Translations under genes and position numbers: made by a program
In this document: piece after piece, positions 31,530 through 42,716 of the stretch
Position numbering within the stretch: the stretch's first letter is position 1
Layout: each line of letters starts with the position of its first letter
Origin: Gallibacterium genomosp. 3
GTDB lineage: Bacteria; Pseudomonadota; Gammaproteobacteria; Enterobacterales; Pasteurellaceae
Length of the DNA: 64,000 bases
Assembly: GCF_001678475.1 (NCBI RefSeq)
Contig: NZ_JTJR01000035.1
Coordinates: 1-64,000 of the forward strand
Reading direction: 5' to 3'
The notes under the pieces: model-generated
Seen by the model: only the letters and a program-made list of their open reading frames with translations
Databases searched by the model: none
Told to the model about the DNA's origin: nothing

Positions 31530-31949
31530 CTAAAACACTTCACTATCCGCAAAGAAATAGGCGATTTCTCGTTGTGCAGAAGTCAGTGAATCTGAACCAT
31601 GAACGCTATTTTTACTTCCATCCAACGCAAAATCATGACGCAACGTACCAATATATGCTTCTTGTGGATTCGTTTTCCCCATTAATGCACGGTAGTCTAA
31701 AATGGCATTCTCTTTTTCTAGCACCAATACCACAATCGGTATTGATGTCATAAAATTAACTAACTTTTCAAAAAATGGTTTACCCTGATGTTCGGCATAA
31801 AACCCTGCTGCTTGTTCATAAGTTAGCTGTACCATTTTCATTGCCACAATCCGAAATTTTGCTTGTTCTAAACGAGCAATAATCGTACCGATCATATTTC
31901 GTTCAACAACATCTGGTTTAATAATTGATAAAGTACGTTCTAATGCCAT
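31530..31949 (-). CDS. ndk: Nucleoside diphosphate kinase
   Basis: Transfers gamma-phosphate from ATP to other nucleoside diphosphates. The 139 residues have the normal length, with [15 protein letters not shown] at the start and the phospho-accepting histidine in KNSVHGSDS (about 117). AAAATGGCATT-type spacing follows pepB's stop by 12 bp, so it is cotranscribed with pepB as in other Pasteurellaceae. Confidence 0.98.
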   Translation of the reverse strand: MALERTLSIIKPDVVERNMIGTIIARLEQAKFRIVAMKMVQLTYEQAAGFYAEHQGKPFFEKLVNFMTSIPIVVLVLEKENAILDYRALMGKTNPQEAYIGTLRHDFALDGSKNSVHGSDSLTSAQREIAYFFADSEVF

Positions 31950-31961
31950 TTTTCATCCTCA

Positions 31962-33260
31962 TTATTTTACGGAAAGTAATAAGTTAGCTAAGGTTTTCAT
32001 ACCAATACCAGTTGCACCTACTGCCCAATGTGGAGAACCTGCTTTACGGAAGGTTGCAGAACAGTCAATATGCAGCCAATTTTGTTGATAATTTTGCACA
32101 AAATAAGATAAAAATGCAGCTGCGGTACTTGCTCCTGCTGGTGTATTGACACTTGCTGTATTTGCAATATCAGCAAATGATGAACTAATTTGTTCACGAT
32201 GAAACTCTGCTAATGGTAAACGCCAGAATGGTTCGTTTTCCTCCTTAGCTGCGGCAAATAATGCGGCAACCAGTTTATCATCCATTGATAATACTGAATG
32301 GTAGTCATTACCCACAGCCACTTTTGCTGCGCCAGTCAAAGTCGCACAATCAATAATCATCTCCGCATTTTGTGCTGAGGCATCAATTAATCCATCAGCT
32401 AATACTAAACGTCCTTCTGCATCAGTATTTAACACTTCAACACTTACGCCATTACGATATTTGATAATATCACCCAGTTTAAAGGCTTTACTGCTCACTA
32501 AGTTTTCTGCACAACATAAGTAAAGTTTCACACGTTTTTTCAAGCCACGAGCAATCGCAAAACCAAGCGCCCCGGTTAATAAGGCAGCACCGCCCATATC
32601 TGAGCGCATAGAATCCATACTATTACTTGGTTTAATGCTATAACCACCAGAATCAAACGTAATTCCTTTACCAACTAAACAAGCGAATACTGGCGCATCT
32701 GGATTACCCGTTGGATTAAAATCTAATTGCAACATCGCTGGAGAATTGTATGATCCTTTGCCCACTTCCCAGATACCAACGTAACCACGTTCTTTTAATT
32801 GTTCACGGCTGATAATGTGGTAACTGACTGTACCTTGACCTGCATAATTTTCTGCTTGTTCAGTGATAAAGGTTGCGGCTCTACTTGCCAATTCTACTGG
32901 TGTAATCACTTCAGAAGGTAAGTTAATAATTTCTCTTACAAAATCACTGCAACGGATTCGTTCATATAATTCTGCTTCATCATCTTCTTCAATCGAGGTA
33001 AATTCAATCGCAAAATTTTGTTTCGCAGTATAAAACCCTTGATAAAACGCCCAAGAATTTTCTAAATCCCATTCATCACCAACTAATTCAACATCATCAA
33101 TACCTTGAGTACGTAATTTTTTTGCCGCTTTTTGCACATCATTTAATGTACGTTGTTCTGTCAGATGAATAACAACGTGATCATTTTGGAAAGATAATAA
33201 TGCTTTCTCACCCCATACAGCAGACGCTGGTTGAGATGAAAGTTGAATTTTCATTGTCAT
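31962..33260 (-). CDS. pepB: Peptidase B (M17 leucyl aminopeptidase family)
   Basis: A cytoplasmic metal-dependent aminopeptidase, 432 residues. The C-terminal catalytic domain shows [20 protein letters not shown] (metal lysine and aspartate, about 208-227) and the family signature [12 protein letters not shown] (about 283-294), then TLTGAA. The N-terminus ([21 protein letters not shown]) matches E. coli PepB rather than PepA. ATG 33260 is used; a second ATG two codons later is also possible because the ribosome binding site (AAGGC) is distant. It is followed by ndk. Confidence 0.95.
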   Translation of the reverse strand: MTMKIQLSSQPASAVWGEKALLSFQNDHVVIHLTEQRTLNDVQKAAKKLRTQGIDDVELVGDEWDLENSWAFYQGFYTAKQNFAIEFTSIEEDDEAELYERIRCSDFVREIINLPSEVITPVELASRAATFITEQAENYAGQGTVSYHIISREQLKERGYVGIWEVGKGSYNSPAMLQLDFNPTGNPDAPVFACLVGKGITFDSGGYSIKPSNSMDSMRSDMGGAALLTGALGFAIARGLKKRVKLYLCCAENLVSSKAFKLGDIIKYRNGVSVEVLNTDAEGRLVLADGLIDASAQNAEMIIDCATLTGAAKVAVGNDYHSVLSMDDKLVAALFAAAKEENEPFWRLPLAEFHREQISSSFADIANTASVNTPAGASTAAAFLSYFVQNYQQNWLHIDCSATFRKAGSPHWAVGATGIGMKTLANLLLSVK

Positions 33261-33286
33261 ATTATTGTTTGCCTTAAATAATAGAG

Positions 33287-33323
33287 AAAAAAGCGAATTA
33301 CGCTGTATCAGGTAATTCGCTTA
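33287..33323 (-). terminator. slyB terminator
   Basis: AAGCGAATTA/TAATTCGCTT, a 10-bp stem followed on the minus strand by TTTTCTC, lying between slyB and pepB and separating their transcripts. Confidence 0.8.
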
Positions 33324-33329
33324 GTATGA

Positions 33330-33800
33330 TTAGAGTACAGAAACGTTGAGTGAGCTACCACTACCCACCAGTTGAACACGGGCACCTGGTACAAAACTTG
33401 GATCTGCTTTTTGTACAACTACAATACGTTGACCATCTTCTTTTTGAATAACTAGCTCAACGCCAGCAGTTTGATCCACTTTTTGTTCTACTTTATTACC
33501 CACTACTGCACCAGCAACCGCACCAATCGCTGTGGCTACCGCTTTACCACTACCACCGCCAATTGTTGAACCTAAGACACCACCTAATACACCGCCACCA
33601 ATAGTACCAATAGCGCCTTGTGAATTACTTTCACCTTGGATAGTTACTGGACGAACTGAAACAATACGACCATATGTTACAGCCCTTGCTTCTTTTGCTT
33701 GACTACCAGAATAGACACTACCACTGTATAAATCTGAATTTGAACAGCCAACTAAAGTCATGCTCGCTAATAGACTTGCTGCGAATACGATCTTTTTCAT
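33330..33800 (-). CDS. slyB: Outer-membrane lipoprotein, SlyB/Pcp family
   Basis: A 156-residue lipoprotein. The signal peptide ends in the lipobox LVGC (Cys19), giving an acylated N-terminus sorted to the outer membrane. The centre (about residues 62-103) is a glycine-zipper membrane-associated segment (GTIGGGVLGGVLGSTIGGG, then AVATAIGAVAGAVVG), and the C-terminal part is a small beta domain. Pasteurellaceae homologues are called Pcp (15-kDa peptidoglycan-associated lipoprotein); E. coli SlyB is PhoPQ-induced and stabilises outer-membrane proteins. AAGGAGATAAAT precedes the ATG. It is a single gene with its own terminator. Confidence 0.93.
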   Translation of the reverse strand: MKKIVFAASLLASMTLVGCSNSDLYSGSVYSGSQAKEARAVTYGRIVSVRPVTIQGESNSQGAIGTIGGGVLGGVLGSTIGGGSGKAVATAIGAVAGAVVGNKVEQKVDQTAGVELVIQKEDGQRIVVVQKADPSFVPGARVQLVGSGSSLNVSVL

Positions 33801-33820
33801 ATTTATCTCCTTAATGAAGT

Positions 33821-34396
33821 TTATTTTACTGACATCACTATCTGTTTAATTGAATAGGGATGTAACTTTATTGTCACAAAATGATTATTTTCCACTAATT
33901 TTATGGCAACCGCAGGATTTGGTAAACCTTCTCCATCCGTTTTATGACAGCTTTTTTTCAAAATAATTCTTTCATGCACATTTTTTAATAGCTGTTCTAC
34001 ACGTTCAAACCACTGTTCTACTGATTCATCTTTTACGAAAGGAAATACCATTTCGATATGTTCCCACCCTTCTTGCGGATATTGTTTCTCTGTTGGGAAA
34101 GGCAACTCTACCACAGATACTGGTTGTCCTAACACAGTTAATGGTTGATTTAATTCATATAAATAAATCGGTCTACCATTAATCAAATTATCACTTAATA
34201 AAGTGGCATCACTCGCTAAACACTGCTGCCACTGTTGTGCTGTCGCTAATGTATTAACACGCAATGCAATATGATCAATAGTTAATGATTGCACTACCGT
34301 TCCTAGTACCTCAATAAGCTGTTTAAATAAGGTTTCCGTTGTAATAAGTTGATTGGCTAAGGTTGGATATTGTTGGAATATTTTTAAATTTGTCAT
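33821..34396 (-). CDS. yecM: YecM family VOC-like protein
   Basis: A 191-residue YecM-type protein with a vicinal-oxygen-chelate-like fold. The conserved DHIALRVNTL histidine (about 43), ELPFPTEKQYPQEGWEHIEMVFPF (about 98-120) and C-terminal NHFVTIKLHPYSIKQIV place it in the family. The function is unproven; a metal-binding role is suggested by the fold. It is divergent from argS (98 bp shared upstream region), an arrangement also seen in E. coli where yecM lies next to argS-related genes. Confidence 0.88.
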   Translation of the reverse strand: MTNLKIFQQYPTLANQLITTETLFKQLIEVLGTVVQSLTIDHIALRVNTLATAQQWQQCLASDATLLSDNLINGRPIYLYELNQPLTVLGQPVSVVELPFPTEKQYPQEGWEHIEMVFPFVKDESVEQWFERVEQLLKNVHERIILKKSCHKTDGEGLPNPAVAIKLVENNHFVTIKLHPYSIKQIVMSVK

Positions 34397-34494
34397 AACT
34401 ACGTTATTTCACTTTTTAACACTTTTCTGATGGTTGAAACCCTAGTATCATTACGGGTTTAAATTTATTGGTTCAATTTAAAAGGCATACATTC

Positions 34495-36222
34495 GTGAAT
34501 ATTCAAACCATTCTATCCGAAAAAATAAAACACGCAATGATCGCAGCAGGTGCAGATCAACAAAGTGAAGCCTTAGTTCGCCCATCAAATAAAGTTCAAT
34601 TTGGCGACTATCAAGCTAATGGCATTATGGCAGCAGCAAAAAAATTAGGTGTTCCACCTCGTGATCTTGCTCAACAAGTAGTAAATCAACTTGAGCTCGG
34701 CGATTTAATTGAAAAAGTAGAAATTGCTGGTCCTGGTTTTATCAATATCTTCTTAAATCCTGCTTGGTTAGCGGCACAAAGTGATAATATGCTAGCTGAT
34801 GAGAAATTCCTATTTTTACCAGTACAACCACAAACTATTATTGCCGATTATTCCGCACCTAATGTAGCTAAAGAAATGCACGTAGGGCATCTCCGTTCAA
34901 CCATTATCGGTGATGCAGTTGTTCGTACTTTAGAGTTTATTGGTCACAAAGTTATTCGTGCCAACCATGTTGGTGACTGGGGAACTCAATTCGGTATGTT
35001 AATCGCTTACTTAGAAAAAATGCAAAATGAACAAGCCTCTGATATGGAGCTAAGTGATCTTGAAGCATTTTATCGTGAAGCCAAAAAACATTATGACGAA
35101 GATGAAACTTTTGCTGAAAAAGCCCGTGGCTATGTGGTGAAATTGCAAGGTGGTGATGAATATTGCCGTACGATGTGGCGTAAACTCGTTGATATTACGA
35201 TGCAACAAAACCAACGCAATTACGATCGTTTAAATGTGACCCTAACTGAAAAAGATGTGATGGGAGAAAGTTTGTATAACCCAATGCTACCAGGGATTGT
35301 TGCCGATCTAGAAGCCAAAGGTTTAGCGGTAAAAGATGATGGTGCGGTTGTAGTTTTCCTCAATGAATTTAAAAATAAAGAAAGTGATCCACTTGGTGTG
35401 ATTATCCAGAAAAAAGATGGTGGTTACCTTTACGCGACTACGGATATTGCTTGTGCTAAATACCGTTATGAAACCTTACACGCTAACCGTATTCTCTACT
35501 TTACTGACTCGCGTCAAAGCCAACACTTACAACAAGTATGGATTATTGTGCGTAAAGCTGGTTATGTCCCTGAAAGCGTTTCTTTAGAACACTTCAATTT
35601 TGGCATGATGTTAGGTAAAGATAATAAGCCATTTAAAACACGTACCGGTGGTACTGTTAAATTAGCCGATCTATTAGATGAAGGGGTTGAACGTGCTCAA
35701 GCGCTTATCAGCCAAAAATCAACCCATTTAACCAGTGCAGAACAACAACAAGTAGCAGAAGTTGTTGGTATTGGTGCAGTAAAATATGCAGATTTATCAA
35801 AAAATCGTACTACGGATTATGTGTTCGATTGGGATAATATGCTAACGTTTGAAGGAAATACCGCACCTTATATTCAATATGCTTATACCCGTATTCGTTC
35901 TATTTTTGCTAATAGTGGTATTAACCCTGATACCTTATCTGGACACATTCAAATTAATGATGAGAAAGAGCGTCAATTAGCGCTTACATTATTGAAATTT
36001 GAAGAAGCGGTAACAACTGTTGCCCGTGATGGTACACCTCATATTCTTTGTGGCTACCTATATGATTTAGCGGGGGCATTTTCTTCTTTCTATGAACACT
36101 GCCCTATTCTTAACCAAGAAGAAAACATTAAGCAAAGTCGCTTGAAATTGGCAGCATTAACTGCACGTGTCCTCAAACAAGGATTAGATTTATTAGGTAT
36201 TAAAACAGTTGAGAAGATGTAA
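34495..36222 (+). CDS. argS: Arginyl-tRNA synthetase
   Basis: Charges tRNA-Arg. The 575 residues form a class I synthetase: an N-terminal Add-1 domain, the HIGH-type motif as HVGHLRS (about 129-135), and the KMSKS loop absent or degenerate as is usual for ArgRS ([13 protein letters not shown], about 385), with a C-terminal DALR anticodon domain. I start at GTG 34495 because [15 protein letters not shown] is the family N-terminus and AAAGGCATACATTC precedes it; the frame stays open 9 codons upstream from a TTG. A terminator follows at 36271-36306. Confidence 0.97.
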   Translation: MNIQTILSEKIKHAMIAAGADQQSEALVRPSNKVQFGDYQANGIMAAAKKLGVPPRDLAQQVVNQLELGDLIEKVEIAGPGFINIFLNPAWLAAQSDNMLADEKFLFLPVQPQTIIADYSAPNVAKEMHVGHLRSTIIGDAVVRTLEFIGHKVIRANHVGDWGTQFGMLIAYLEKMQNEQASDMELSDLEAFYREAKKHYDEDETFAEKARGYVVKLQGGDEYCRTMWRKLVDITMQQNQRNYDRLNVTLTEKDVMGESLYNPMLPGIVADLEAKGLAVKDDGAVVVFLNEFKNKESDPLGVIIQKKDGGYLYATTDIACAKYRYETLHANRILYFTDSRQSQHLQQVWIIVRKAGYVPESVSLEHFNFGMMLGKDNKPFKTRTGGTVKLADLLDEGVERAQALISQKSTHLTSAEQQQVAEVVGIGAVKYADLSKNRTTDYVFDWDNMLTFEGNTAPYIQYAYTRIRSIFANSGINPDTLSGHIQINDEKERQLALTLLKFEEAVTTVARDGTPHILCGYLYDLAGAFSSFYEHCPILNQEENIKQSRLKLAALTARVLKQGLDLLGIKTVEKM

Positions 36223-36270
36223 TTTACTCAAATGTCTATAATACTTTTGATCTCACTTTAACATCACTAT

Positions 36271-36306
36271 AATGGGCAAACCTAAACTGGCTTGCCCATT
36301 TTTTAT
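36271..36306 (+). terminator. argS terminator
   Basis: AATGGGCAA/TTGCCCATT, a 9-bp stem followed by TTTTATTATT. The ATG at 36272 inside this hairpin is not a credible priC start. Confidence 0.85.
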
Positions 36307-36325
36307 TATTCTGCAAGGAATTAGA

Positions 36326-36910
36326 ATGACGCTATCATCGCAGCAATCTCTCCAACAACAATATATTGCACAACTTACTAAACAATTAGAATATTTCACT
36401 CAATATGATGATAGCCAACTGATTACGATTGCATTTGATCAAACTATTTTTCTCGAATCATTTCAGCCATTACGCTTTTATCTAGAACAAATTAAACAAA
36501 ATATTAATCGTTTAGCTGAGTTAGATAATATCCAAGTCATTAGTTATCTTGCAGAAAAAATTACCGCACAATTTAGAGTATTAGTTGATGCATTAAATCA
36601 AATGCAATTAGCTAAGCAAACTACAAAAAGTAACACAAATACCACTAATACCTCCAATCCAGATAAGTATGCAGTATTCCAGTTGCCGCCAGAGCAACGT
36701 ATTCATAAATATTATGAATTTTTAACTAGATTTAATGATCAACTTGCCTATTTAGAACAAAAACAGCAACAAACCTCAGATCTACAACAGAAAACTAGCT
36801 ATCAACAACAGATTCTCCATTACCAACAACGCCGCGAACGCTGCCTCGCTGCAATAGAACAGTTGGAAGAGTATTTAGAATTTAAACATCGAGAAAATAC
36901 CCATTCTTAA
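36326..36910 (+). CDS. priC: Primosomal replication protein PriC (N'')
   Basis: About 194 residues, helical and very glutamine-rich. I assign it to PriC by pattern: FDQTIFLESFQPLRFYLEQIKQNINRL (about 40-65) corresponds to the FD..LF..........N...L element, and the C-terminal RIHKYYEFLTRFNDQL...YQQRRERCLAAIEQLEEYL matches the PriC end. PriC helps reload DnaB at stalled forks with PriA/PriB/DnaT or Rep. ATG 36326 follows AAGGAATTAGA; the upstream part of the frame lies within the argS terminator. Sequence similarity is modest, so the call rests on pattern and length. Confidence 0.78.
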   Translation: MTLSSQQSLQQQYIAQLTKQLEYFTQYDDSQLITIAFDQTIFLESFQPLRFYLEQIKQNINRLAELDNIQVISYLAEKITAQFRVLVDALNQMQLAKQTTKSNTNTTNTSNPDKYAVFQLPPEQRIHKYYEFLTRFNDQLAYLEQKQQQTSDLQQKTSYQQQILHYQQRRERCLAAIEQLEEYLEFKHRENTHS

Positions 36911-36964
36911 CCTTAAGTTGTTAGATAAAGAAAAGCACTCAAAATATGTTTGCAAAAGCCATTA

Positions 36965-38287
36965 TTATTTTAGTCTATCTAATAAATTATTCGGGGCAAT
37001 ATAATAGATAGAATTACCATTACGTATTTGGCCTAATAATTGCAGCTCATATAAACGATTAAGATCTCTTCTAGCTGTATTTTCTGCAATACCATACTGA
37101 TTACTAATTTCTTTTGCGGTAAAAATTGCTCCTGATTCTTTGACCGCTCTTTCTAAAATCTGAATTTGACGATGATTTAATTTAGGGGAAACCTGGCTCA
37201 TATAAGAAACAATAGCAGCACTAAACTTCTTAAATTGATTCTGTTTATCGCTAATATATTTTTCCAAATCCAAAATAGCCCGTTTAATAATTTCAGCTTG
37301 GTAATACAAAAAGTAAGTCATATCTAAATCATCTGTTTCCGTATAAATATACGCTTTAGCATATTTAGCAGGAGCTTCTTTTAATAACCGACTAATTGAG
37401 ATGTATTCAAATAACCAATATCCATGTTTTAACATAAACCAATAGAATAACGCTCTTGCTGTTCTCCCATTTCCATCACCAAAAGGATGAATGTATCCTA
37501 CTAAAAAATGCAAAATAATTGCTTTAATTACAGGATGAATAAAAATACCATCTTCACCATTATGACTAGTATTTGCAAAATCACAAAAAGCCTGCATTAA
37601 AGTAGGTAACTTCTGATATTCTGGTGGTTGATGAAGCTGGTTACCATCATAATCCACAATACAAATCTGATCATCCTGTCTAAACTCACCTGAAATTGCA
37701 TTATTTTCAATCGCATTGTTAGTAGCTAAACGATGTAATTTTAAGATCATCTCTAATGATAGTGGTTTATCTTTTAATTTAATTGCCTCTTTCATTAAAT
37801 AGAAATTATTCAAAATCATCATTTCATCTTTTGTTTTTGGCTTACGCTCACTTTCCAACATTTCTTTTGCAACTTTGCGTGTCGTTGCTGCTCCTTCCAA
37901 CTGAGCTGAAGTAATTGCTTCCTCCATAATCAACGACTTTAATAAAAAACGTTGCTGTTCCACGTTACTCAAACCTTCAAAATTTGTGGTGCCAACATTG
38001 CCACCACTCATCTTATCAATAAAGTGAAGTAATGCTTGTAATGAAGTCGGTACTGCATAAGAAAATACAATGCCAGCAATATCAATTTCTGTTAATAATG
38101 CAGAACGATTAATTTTCGTAGCTAACCATGCTGCTTCTGTATTCTCAGGATAAATACGTTTAAATTTATCCCAATGTAAATAGCGTCCTTGCTCATCAAT
38201 GGCCTTAAATTTTTCCATTAACTTCCATTGATTAGCTATATTATTTTGGATTAATTCATCAAATGGTTTAGGTTTAGAAACTCTCAT
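36965..38287 (-). CDS. Fic/DOC family protein (probable AMP-transferase, self-inhibited class II)
   Basis: A 440-residue Fic protein. The catalytic motif HPFGDGNGRTAR starts at His267 and is complete (HxFx(D/E)GNGRxxR), so adenylyl transfer to a target hydroxyl is expected. An inhibitory helix motif (S/T)xxxE(G/N) is seen as SAQLEG at residues 127-132, N-terminal to the Fic core, the class II arrangement with built-in autoinhibition by Glu131. The last 80 residues form a winged helix (RQIQILERAVKESGAIFTAKEI, then GIAENTARRDLNRL), so it probably binds DNA. It stands alone between priC and pgi, with a perfect 26-bp palindrome 9 bp before the ATG. Its target is unknown. Confidence 0.93.
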   Translation of the reverse strand: MRVSKPKPFDELIQNNIANQWKLMEKFKAIDEQGRYLHWDKFKRIYPENTEAAWLATKINRSALLTEIDIAGIVFSYAVPTSLQALLHFIDKMSGGNVGTTNFEGLSNVEQQRFLLKSLIMEEAITSAQLEGAATTRKVAKEMLESERKPKTKDEMMILNNFYLMKEAIKLKDKPLSLEMILKLHRLATNNAIENNAISGEFRQDDQICIVDYDGNQLHQPPEYQKLPTLMQAFCDFANTSHNGEDGIFIHPVIKAIILHFLVGYIHPFGDGNGRTARALFYWFMLKHGYWLFEYISISRLLKEAPAKYAKAYIYTETDDLDMTYFLYYQAEIIKRAILDLEKYISDKQNQFKKFSAAIVSYMSQVSPKLNHRQIQILERAVKESGAIFTAKEISNQYGIAENTARRDLNRLYELQLLGQIRNGNSIYYIAPNNLLDRLK

Positions 38288-38296
38288 AACAAAATT

Positions 38297-38322
38297 AAAC
38301 TCAATTTTTAAAAATTGAGTTT
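38297..38322. promoter_or_regulatory. Perfect 26-bp palindrome before the fic start
   Basis: AAACTCAATTTTT followed directly by its exact inverse complement, ending 9 bp before the fic ATG. It could be an operator for the Fic protein's own C-terminal winged helix, or an RNA hairpin hiding the ribosome binding region, since no clear Shine-Dalgarno sequence is visible between it and the ATG. Confidence 0.6.
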
Positions 38323-38348
38323 AGTTAAACATTTTTTTTAAATTGCGT

Positions 38349-38400
38349 CTATTTCTTTTTGTAAAACAAAAAGAAATAGCGAGGAAAATCCTCGCTATTT
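38349..38400 (-). terminator. pgi terminator with a second stacked hairpin
   Basis: AAATAGCGAGG/CCTCGCTATTT (38374-38400) is an 11-bp stem. On the minus strand it runs directly into a second hairpin, ATTTCTTTTTGT/ACAAAAAGAAAT (38349-38379), whose T-rich first arm serves as the T-run of the first. The two share bases and are mutually exclusive. Confidence 0.75.
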
Positions 38401-38434
38401 TCTAATAATAAGTAGGTTATTTAAAAAATGATTT

Positions 38435-40081
38435 TTAACGCCATGCTTTGTATTGATTGATTAAACCATTGGTTGAGCTATCGTGAGAAGAAACTTCTTC
38501 ATTGCCAACCAATTCAGGTAAAATACGATTTGCAAGTTGTTTACCTAATTCCACACCCCATTGGTCAAAAGTGAAGATATTAAAGATCACACCTTGAACA
38601 AAAATCTTATGTTCATACATCGCAATTAATGCCCCTAATGTAAATGGGGTGATTTCACTGAGTAAAATAGAGTTGGTTGGTTTATTACCTGTGAATACTT
38701 TAAATGGCACAATATGTTGAACATCAGCTAACGCTTTGCCAGCTTTCACAAATTCAGCTTCCACTTCTTCCTTAGTTTTACCAAATGCTAATGCTTCAGT
38801 TTGTGCAAAGAAGTTTGATAACAATTTAGTATGATGATCACCTAATGGATTATGTGTTTTCGCTGGTGCAATAAAATCACATGGTATTAAGGTTGTTCCT
38901 TGGTGAATCAGTTGATAGAAAGCGTGTTGACCATTTGTACCTGGTTCACCCCAAATAATTGGTCCAGTTTGATAATCTACTGGATTACCATTACGATCCA
39001 CATATTTTCCGTTGGATTCCATATTTCCTTGTTGGAAATACGCCGCAAAACGGTGCATATATTGGTCATAAGGTAAAATTGCCTCAGTTTGTGCACCTAA
39101 GAAGTTTGTGTTCCATAGACCAACTAACGCTAATGTTAATGGAATATTTTGTTCTGCTGGGGTAGTGCGGAAATGTTTATCCATTTCGTGAGCGCCACTT
39201 AATAAGGCTTCAAAATTATCAAAACCAATTGAAAGTGCGATAGAAAGCCCAATGGCAGACCAAAGTGAATAACGTCCACCAACCCAATCCCAGAATTCAA
39301 ACATATTGTCAGTATCAATACCAAACTCAGCGACCGCTTTAGCATTCGTTGATAAGGCAGCAAAATGTTTTGCAATATGTGCTTCATCTTTTGCTTTGGC
39401 TAAGAACCATTCACGAGCAGAATGAGCATTGGTCATTGTTTCTTGTGTGGTAAAGGTTTTTGATGCCACCAAAACTAATGTTGTTTCTGGATCAACTTTC
39501 TTTAAAGTTTCAGCAATGTGTGTTCCATCTACATTAGAAACAAAATGCATTGTTAAGTGATTTTTATAAGGGAGTAATGCTTCTGTCACCATATAAGGTC
39601 CTAAATCAGAACCACCAATACCAATATTAATCACATCAGTAATTGCTTTACCTGTATATCCTTTCCACTCTCCTGAAATCACACGTTCGCAGAATCTTTT
39701 CATTTTTGCCAATACTGCATTAACTTCTGGCATCACATCTTTGCCATCAACATAAACTGGTTTATTGCTACGGTTACGCAATGCAGTATGTAATACAGCT
39801 CGATTTTCAGTACGATTAATTTTCTCCCCATTAAACATACTTTCAATCGCTTCACTTACTGCGGTTTCCTCTGCTAATTGACGCAATAATGCTAATGTTT
39901 CAGTGGTTAAACGGTTTTTAGAAAAATCTACCAAAATATCTTGGTTAAATTTTAATGAATAGTGATCAAAGCGGTTCGCTTCTTTAGCAAAAAGTTGTTG
40001 AATGGTCACATCTTTTACTGCTTGTTGATGTTGCAGTAATGCTTGCCATGCTTTGGTTGAGGTTGGATTAATATTTTTCAT
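38435..40081 (-). CDS. pgi: Glucose-6-phosphate isomerase
   Basis: Interconverts glucose-6-phosphate and fructose-6-phosphate, the substrate of the glmS enzyme in this window. The 548 residues have the family's normal length. SIS-domain signatures are present: [17 protein letters not shown] (about 150), the catalytic [19 protein letters not shown] (about 375-393) and [13 protein letters not shown] near the C-terminus. AAAGGGAAAACAGT precedes the ATG. It follows alr by 24 bp in a dnaB-alr-pgi cluster known from Haemophilus. Confidence 0.98.
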   Translation of the reverse strand: MKNINPTSTKAWQALLQHQQAVKDVTIQQLFAKEANRFDHYSLKFNQDILVDFSKNRLTTETLALLRQLAEETAVSEAIESMFNGEKINRTENRAVLHTALRNRSNKPVYVDGKDVMPEVNAVLAKMKRFCERVISGEWKGYTGKAITDVINIGIGGSDLGPYMVTEALLPYKNHLTMHFVSNVDGTHIAETLKKVDPETTLVLVASKTFTTQETMTNAHSAREWFLAKAKDEAHIAKHFAALSTNAKAVAEFGIDTDNMFEFWDWVGGRYSLWSAIGLSIALSIGFDNFEALLSGAHEMDKHFRTTPAEQNIPLTLALVGLWNTNFLGAQTEAILPYDQYMHRFAAYFQQGNMESNGKYVDRNGNPVDYQTGPIIWGEPGTNGQHAFYQLIHQGTTLIPCDFIAPAKTHNPLGDHHTKLLSNFFAQTEALAFGKTKEEVEAEFVKAGKALADVQHIVPFKVFTGNKPTNSILLSEITPFTLGALIAMYEHKIFVQGVIFNIFTFDQWGVELGKQLANRILPELVGNEEVSSHDSSTNGLINQYKAWR

Positions 40082-40105
40082 ACTGTTTTCCCTTTATATT
40101 TAAAA

Positions 40106-41179
40106 TTAATCAATATATTCCACTAAAACTCGTGGAGTGAGTTTAGTTACTAATTCATAACTGATTACGCCAATAATTTCTGCTATTTCTTCTATAGGCA
40201 GCTCTTTGCCCCATAAAATAACTTCATCACCGACTTTATCTTCAGCATCAATCCCTAAATCGACAGTCAGCATATCCATAGACACTTTCCCAACAATCGG
40301 CACACATCGCCCATTAACATACACAGGCGTTCCCGTTGGTACATCTCGCGGATAGCCATCACCATAGCCAATTGCTACCACACCAATTTTAGTATCTTTA
40401 TCACTTACCCAGCGTCCGCCATAACCAACTGGCTCACCTTTTTTATGTTCTCGTACCGCAATTAATGATGAAGTTAAGGTCATCACTGGAGTTAAATCAT
40501 ATTCACTGCTAGGCGTATTATTGACAGATATCCCATACATAATAATGCCCGGTCGAATCCATTCTAAATGTGACTCAGGCCAGAATAGAATTCCCCCTGA
40601 AGCAGCGATACTTCTCTCCCCTTCTTTATCTTGGCAAGCGGTTAAGAAACGATCGAGCTGCTTTTCCGTATAGCCACAAGTTAATTCATCCGCACGACTA
40701 AAATGGCTAATAAAGCGAATCCGATTAATATTACTCGATTGAGATAGCATTTGATAATAGTGATCAACTTCTTCTAATTGCACGCCTAAACGGTGCATAC
40801 CTGTGTCAATTTTGATCCAAACATTAATTGGATTCGGTAATTTAGCTTGTAATAGATCTTCTAACTGTTCTGCACAATGCACGACTGTTTCTATATTATT
40901 GACAGCTAAAATCGGTAAATCACTGGCAGAAAAAAAGCCCTCTAATAATAAGATAGGCTTTGTAATTCCATTAGAACGTAAACGAAGTGCTTCACCTAAA
41001 CGAGCCACGCCAAAACAATCCACATTATCTTGTACAGTTTGTGAAACAAATTCCACGCCATGTCCATATGCATTTGCTTTAACGACAGCAATAATTTTAC
41101 TATTTGGTGCTAATGATTTTATCTTCTGAATATTATGTTTAAGGGCAAGAGAGCTTATCTTTGCCGTTGCTGCTTTCAT
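40106..41179 (-). CDS. alr: Alanine racemase
   Basis: PLP-dependent interconversion of L- and D-alanine for peptidoglycan. The 357 residues start [18 protein letters not shown]. The PLP lysine is in [11 protein letters not shown] (about 34), the second catalytic base, Tyr, in [11 protein letters not shown] (about 255), and KVSMDML lies at about 298. It is 17 bp after dnaB and 24 bp before pgi. In E. coli alr likewise follows dnaB. Confidence 0.97.
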   Translation of the reverse strand: MKAATAKISSLALKHNIQKIKSLAPNSKIIAVVKANAYGHGVEFVSQTVQDNVDCFGVARLGEALRLRSNGITKPILLLEGFFSASDLPILAVNNIETVVHCAEQLEDLLQAKLPNPINVWIKIDTGMHRLGVQLEEVDHYYQMLSQSSNINRIRFISHFSRADELTCGYTEKQLDRFLTACQDKEGERSIAASGGILFWPESHLEWIRPGIIMYGISVNNTPSSEYDLTPVMTLTSSLIAVREHKKGEPVGYGGRWVSDKDTKIGVVAIGYGDGYPRDVPTGTPVYVNGRCVPIVGKVSMDMLTVDLGIDAEDKVGDEVILWGKELPIEEIAEIIGVISYELVTKLTPRVLVEYID

Positions 41180-41196
41180 GATACTGCCTTTGTTAA

Positions 41197-42657
41197 TTAA
41201 TAATTGTCGTTGTAATCGGAACCATACTGTAAATTATCAAATCGAGAATATCCTCCCATAAAGGCTAAACGCACGCTACCAATTGGTCCATTACGTTGTT
41301 TCCCGATAATAATTTCAGCCGTTCCTTTAAATTCTGAATTAGGGTTATATACTTCGTCCCGATAGATAAACATAATTAAATCCGCATCTTGCTCAATCGC
41401 ACCGGACTCACGTAAGTCTGAGTTTACGGGGCGTTTATCCGCACGTTGTTCCAAACTACGATTTAACTGCGAAAGTGCAATTACTGGTACTTTCAATTCT
41501 TTCGCTAATGCCTTTAAAGAACGTGATATTTCAGCGATCTCTAAGGTACGATTTTCTGCATAGCCAGGCACACGCATTAATTGTAAATAATCGACCATAA
41601 TCATCGCTAATCCATTCGGACTTTCACGATGAATTCGTCTGGCACGAGAACGTAACTCCGTTGGTGTTAACCCAGAGGTATCATCAATATAAATATTGCT
41701 TTTCTCTTTTAACAATGAAATACAACTGGATAATCTTGCCCCCTCATCATTAGCAAAATCAATTTGTCCTGTACGTAATTTCGTTTGGTCAACTCGAGAA
41801 AGCGACGCTAACATTCTCGTCATTAATTGTTCCGCAGGCATTTCTAAACTAAAAATTAACACTGCTTTATCCTGATCGGGCGGTAATGCTGCATTTTCAC
41901 ACAAGTTCATCGCAAAAGTGGTTTTACCCATTGAGGGACGAGCTGCAATAATAATTAAATCACCAGGCTGTAATCCTGCTGTTTTTTTATCTAAATCCGT
42001 AAATCCAGTAGAAACCCCCGTAATCCCTCCCAAACTTGGGTTTTGCGCTAAAGTTTCTATTTTAGTAATCGTATCAAATAAAATTTTAGAAATATTTTGT
42101 GGACCAGTGTCTGAACCTGCCATTCGTTGCTCCGAGATCTGTAAAATTTTACTCTCGGCATTATCAAGAATATCTTTTACATCTTGTCCATTTGGCGAGT
42201 AACAGTTTTCAGAAATCGTATTACTGGTTGCAATTAACTCACGTAAAATCGCCTTTTCCCGAATAATATTGGCATAAGCTAATGCGTTAGCGCTGTTTGG
42301 TGTTTTCTGTGAAAGTTCTACTAAATAAGAAAAGCCACCAACAGTATCGGTTAAATCTTTGCTACTTAACGCTTGTTCTAGTGTAATAAGATCGGCAGGT
42401 TTGCCATGACTTAATAAATTTTCTATCTCTTGGAAAATGACTCGATGAGCATAGGTATAAAAATCTTGTGCAATCACCGCTTCAACAACGCGATCCCATA
42501 AACCATTATCTAACAACAATGCACCTAACACCGATTGCTCCGCTTCAATCGAATGAGGAGGGGTAAATTGTTCTATCTCTTTGGATTTTGTTGTGTTTAT
42601 TGAGGTTGTTTTCGATTGTGAAGTACGAGTAGGTGTCCAAGCCATAAAGTTTGCCAT
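41197..42657 (-). CDS. dnaB: Replicative DNA helicase DnaB
   Basis: The hexameric 5'-to-3' helicase of the replication fork. The 486 residues carry the N-terminal DnaG-interaction domain (about 30-135, [15 protein letters not shown]), a linker, and the RecA-like ATPase with Walker [13 protein letters not shown] (about 235), Walker [11 protein letters not shown] and the arginine-finger region [10 protein letters not shown]. The first ATG lacks a good ribosome binding site; a second ATG four codons later (MAWTPTRT) is equally possible. Upstream lies an array of GTGTTAAT-like repeats. Confidence 0.97.
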   Translation of the reverse strand: MANFMAWTPTRTSQSKTTSINTTKSKEIEQFTPPHSIEAEQSVLGALLLDNGLWDRVVEAVIAQDFYTYAHRVIFQEIENLLSHGKPADLITLEQALSSKDLTDTVGGFSYLVELSQKTPNSANALAYANIIREKAILRELIATSNTISENCYSPNGQDVKDILDNAESKILQISEQRMAGSDTGPQNISKILFDTITKIETLAQNPSLGGITGVSTGFTDLDKKTAGLQPGDLIIIAARPSMGKTTFAMNLCENAALPPDQDKAVLIFSLEMPAEQLMTRMLASLSRVDQTKLRTGQIDFANDEGARLSSCISLLKEKSNIYIDDTSGLTPTELRSRARRIHRESPNGLAMIMVDYLQLMRVPGYAENRTLEIAEISRSLKALAKELKVPVIALSQLNRSLEQRADKRPVNSDLRESGAIEQDADLIMFIYRDEVYNPNSEFKGTAEIIIGKQRNGPIGSVRLAFMGGYSRFDNLQYGSDYNDNY

Positions 42658-42716
42658 CTAGTCAATTATTGAAACGAAAGTATAGCAAAATTTATCTCAA
42701 TAGGGGCATTATTGTT

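Noticed and set aside
36272-36325. Upstream start for priC at 36272
   Set aside because: The ATG lies inside the argS terminator stem; ATG 36326 has a ribosome binding site and begins the helical domain.
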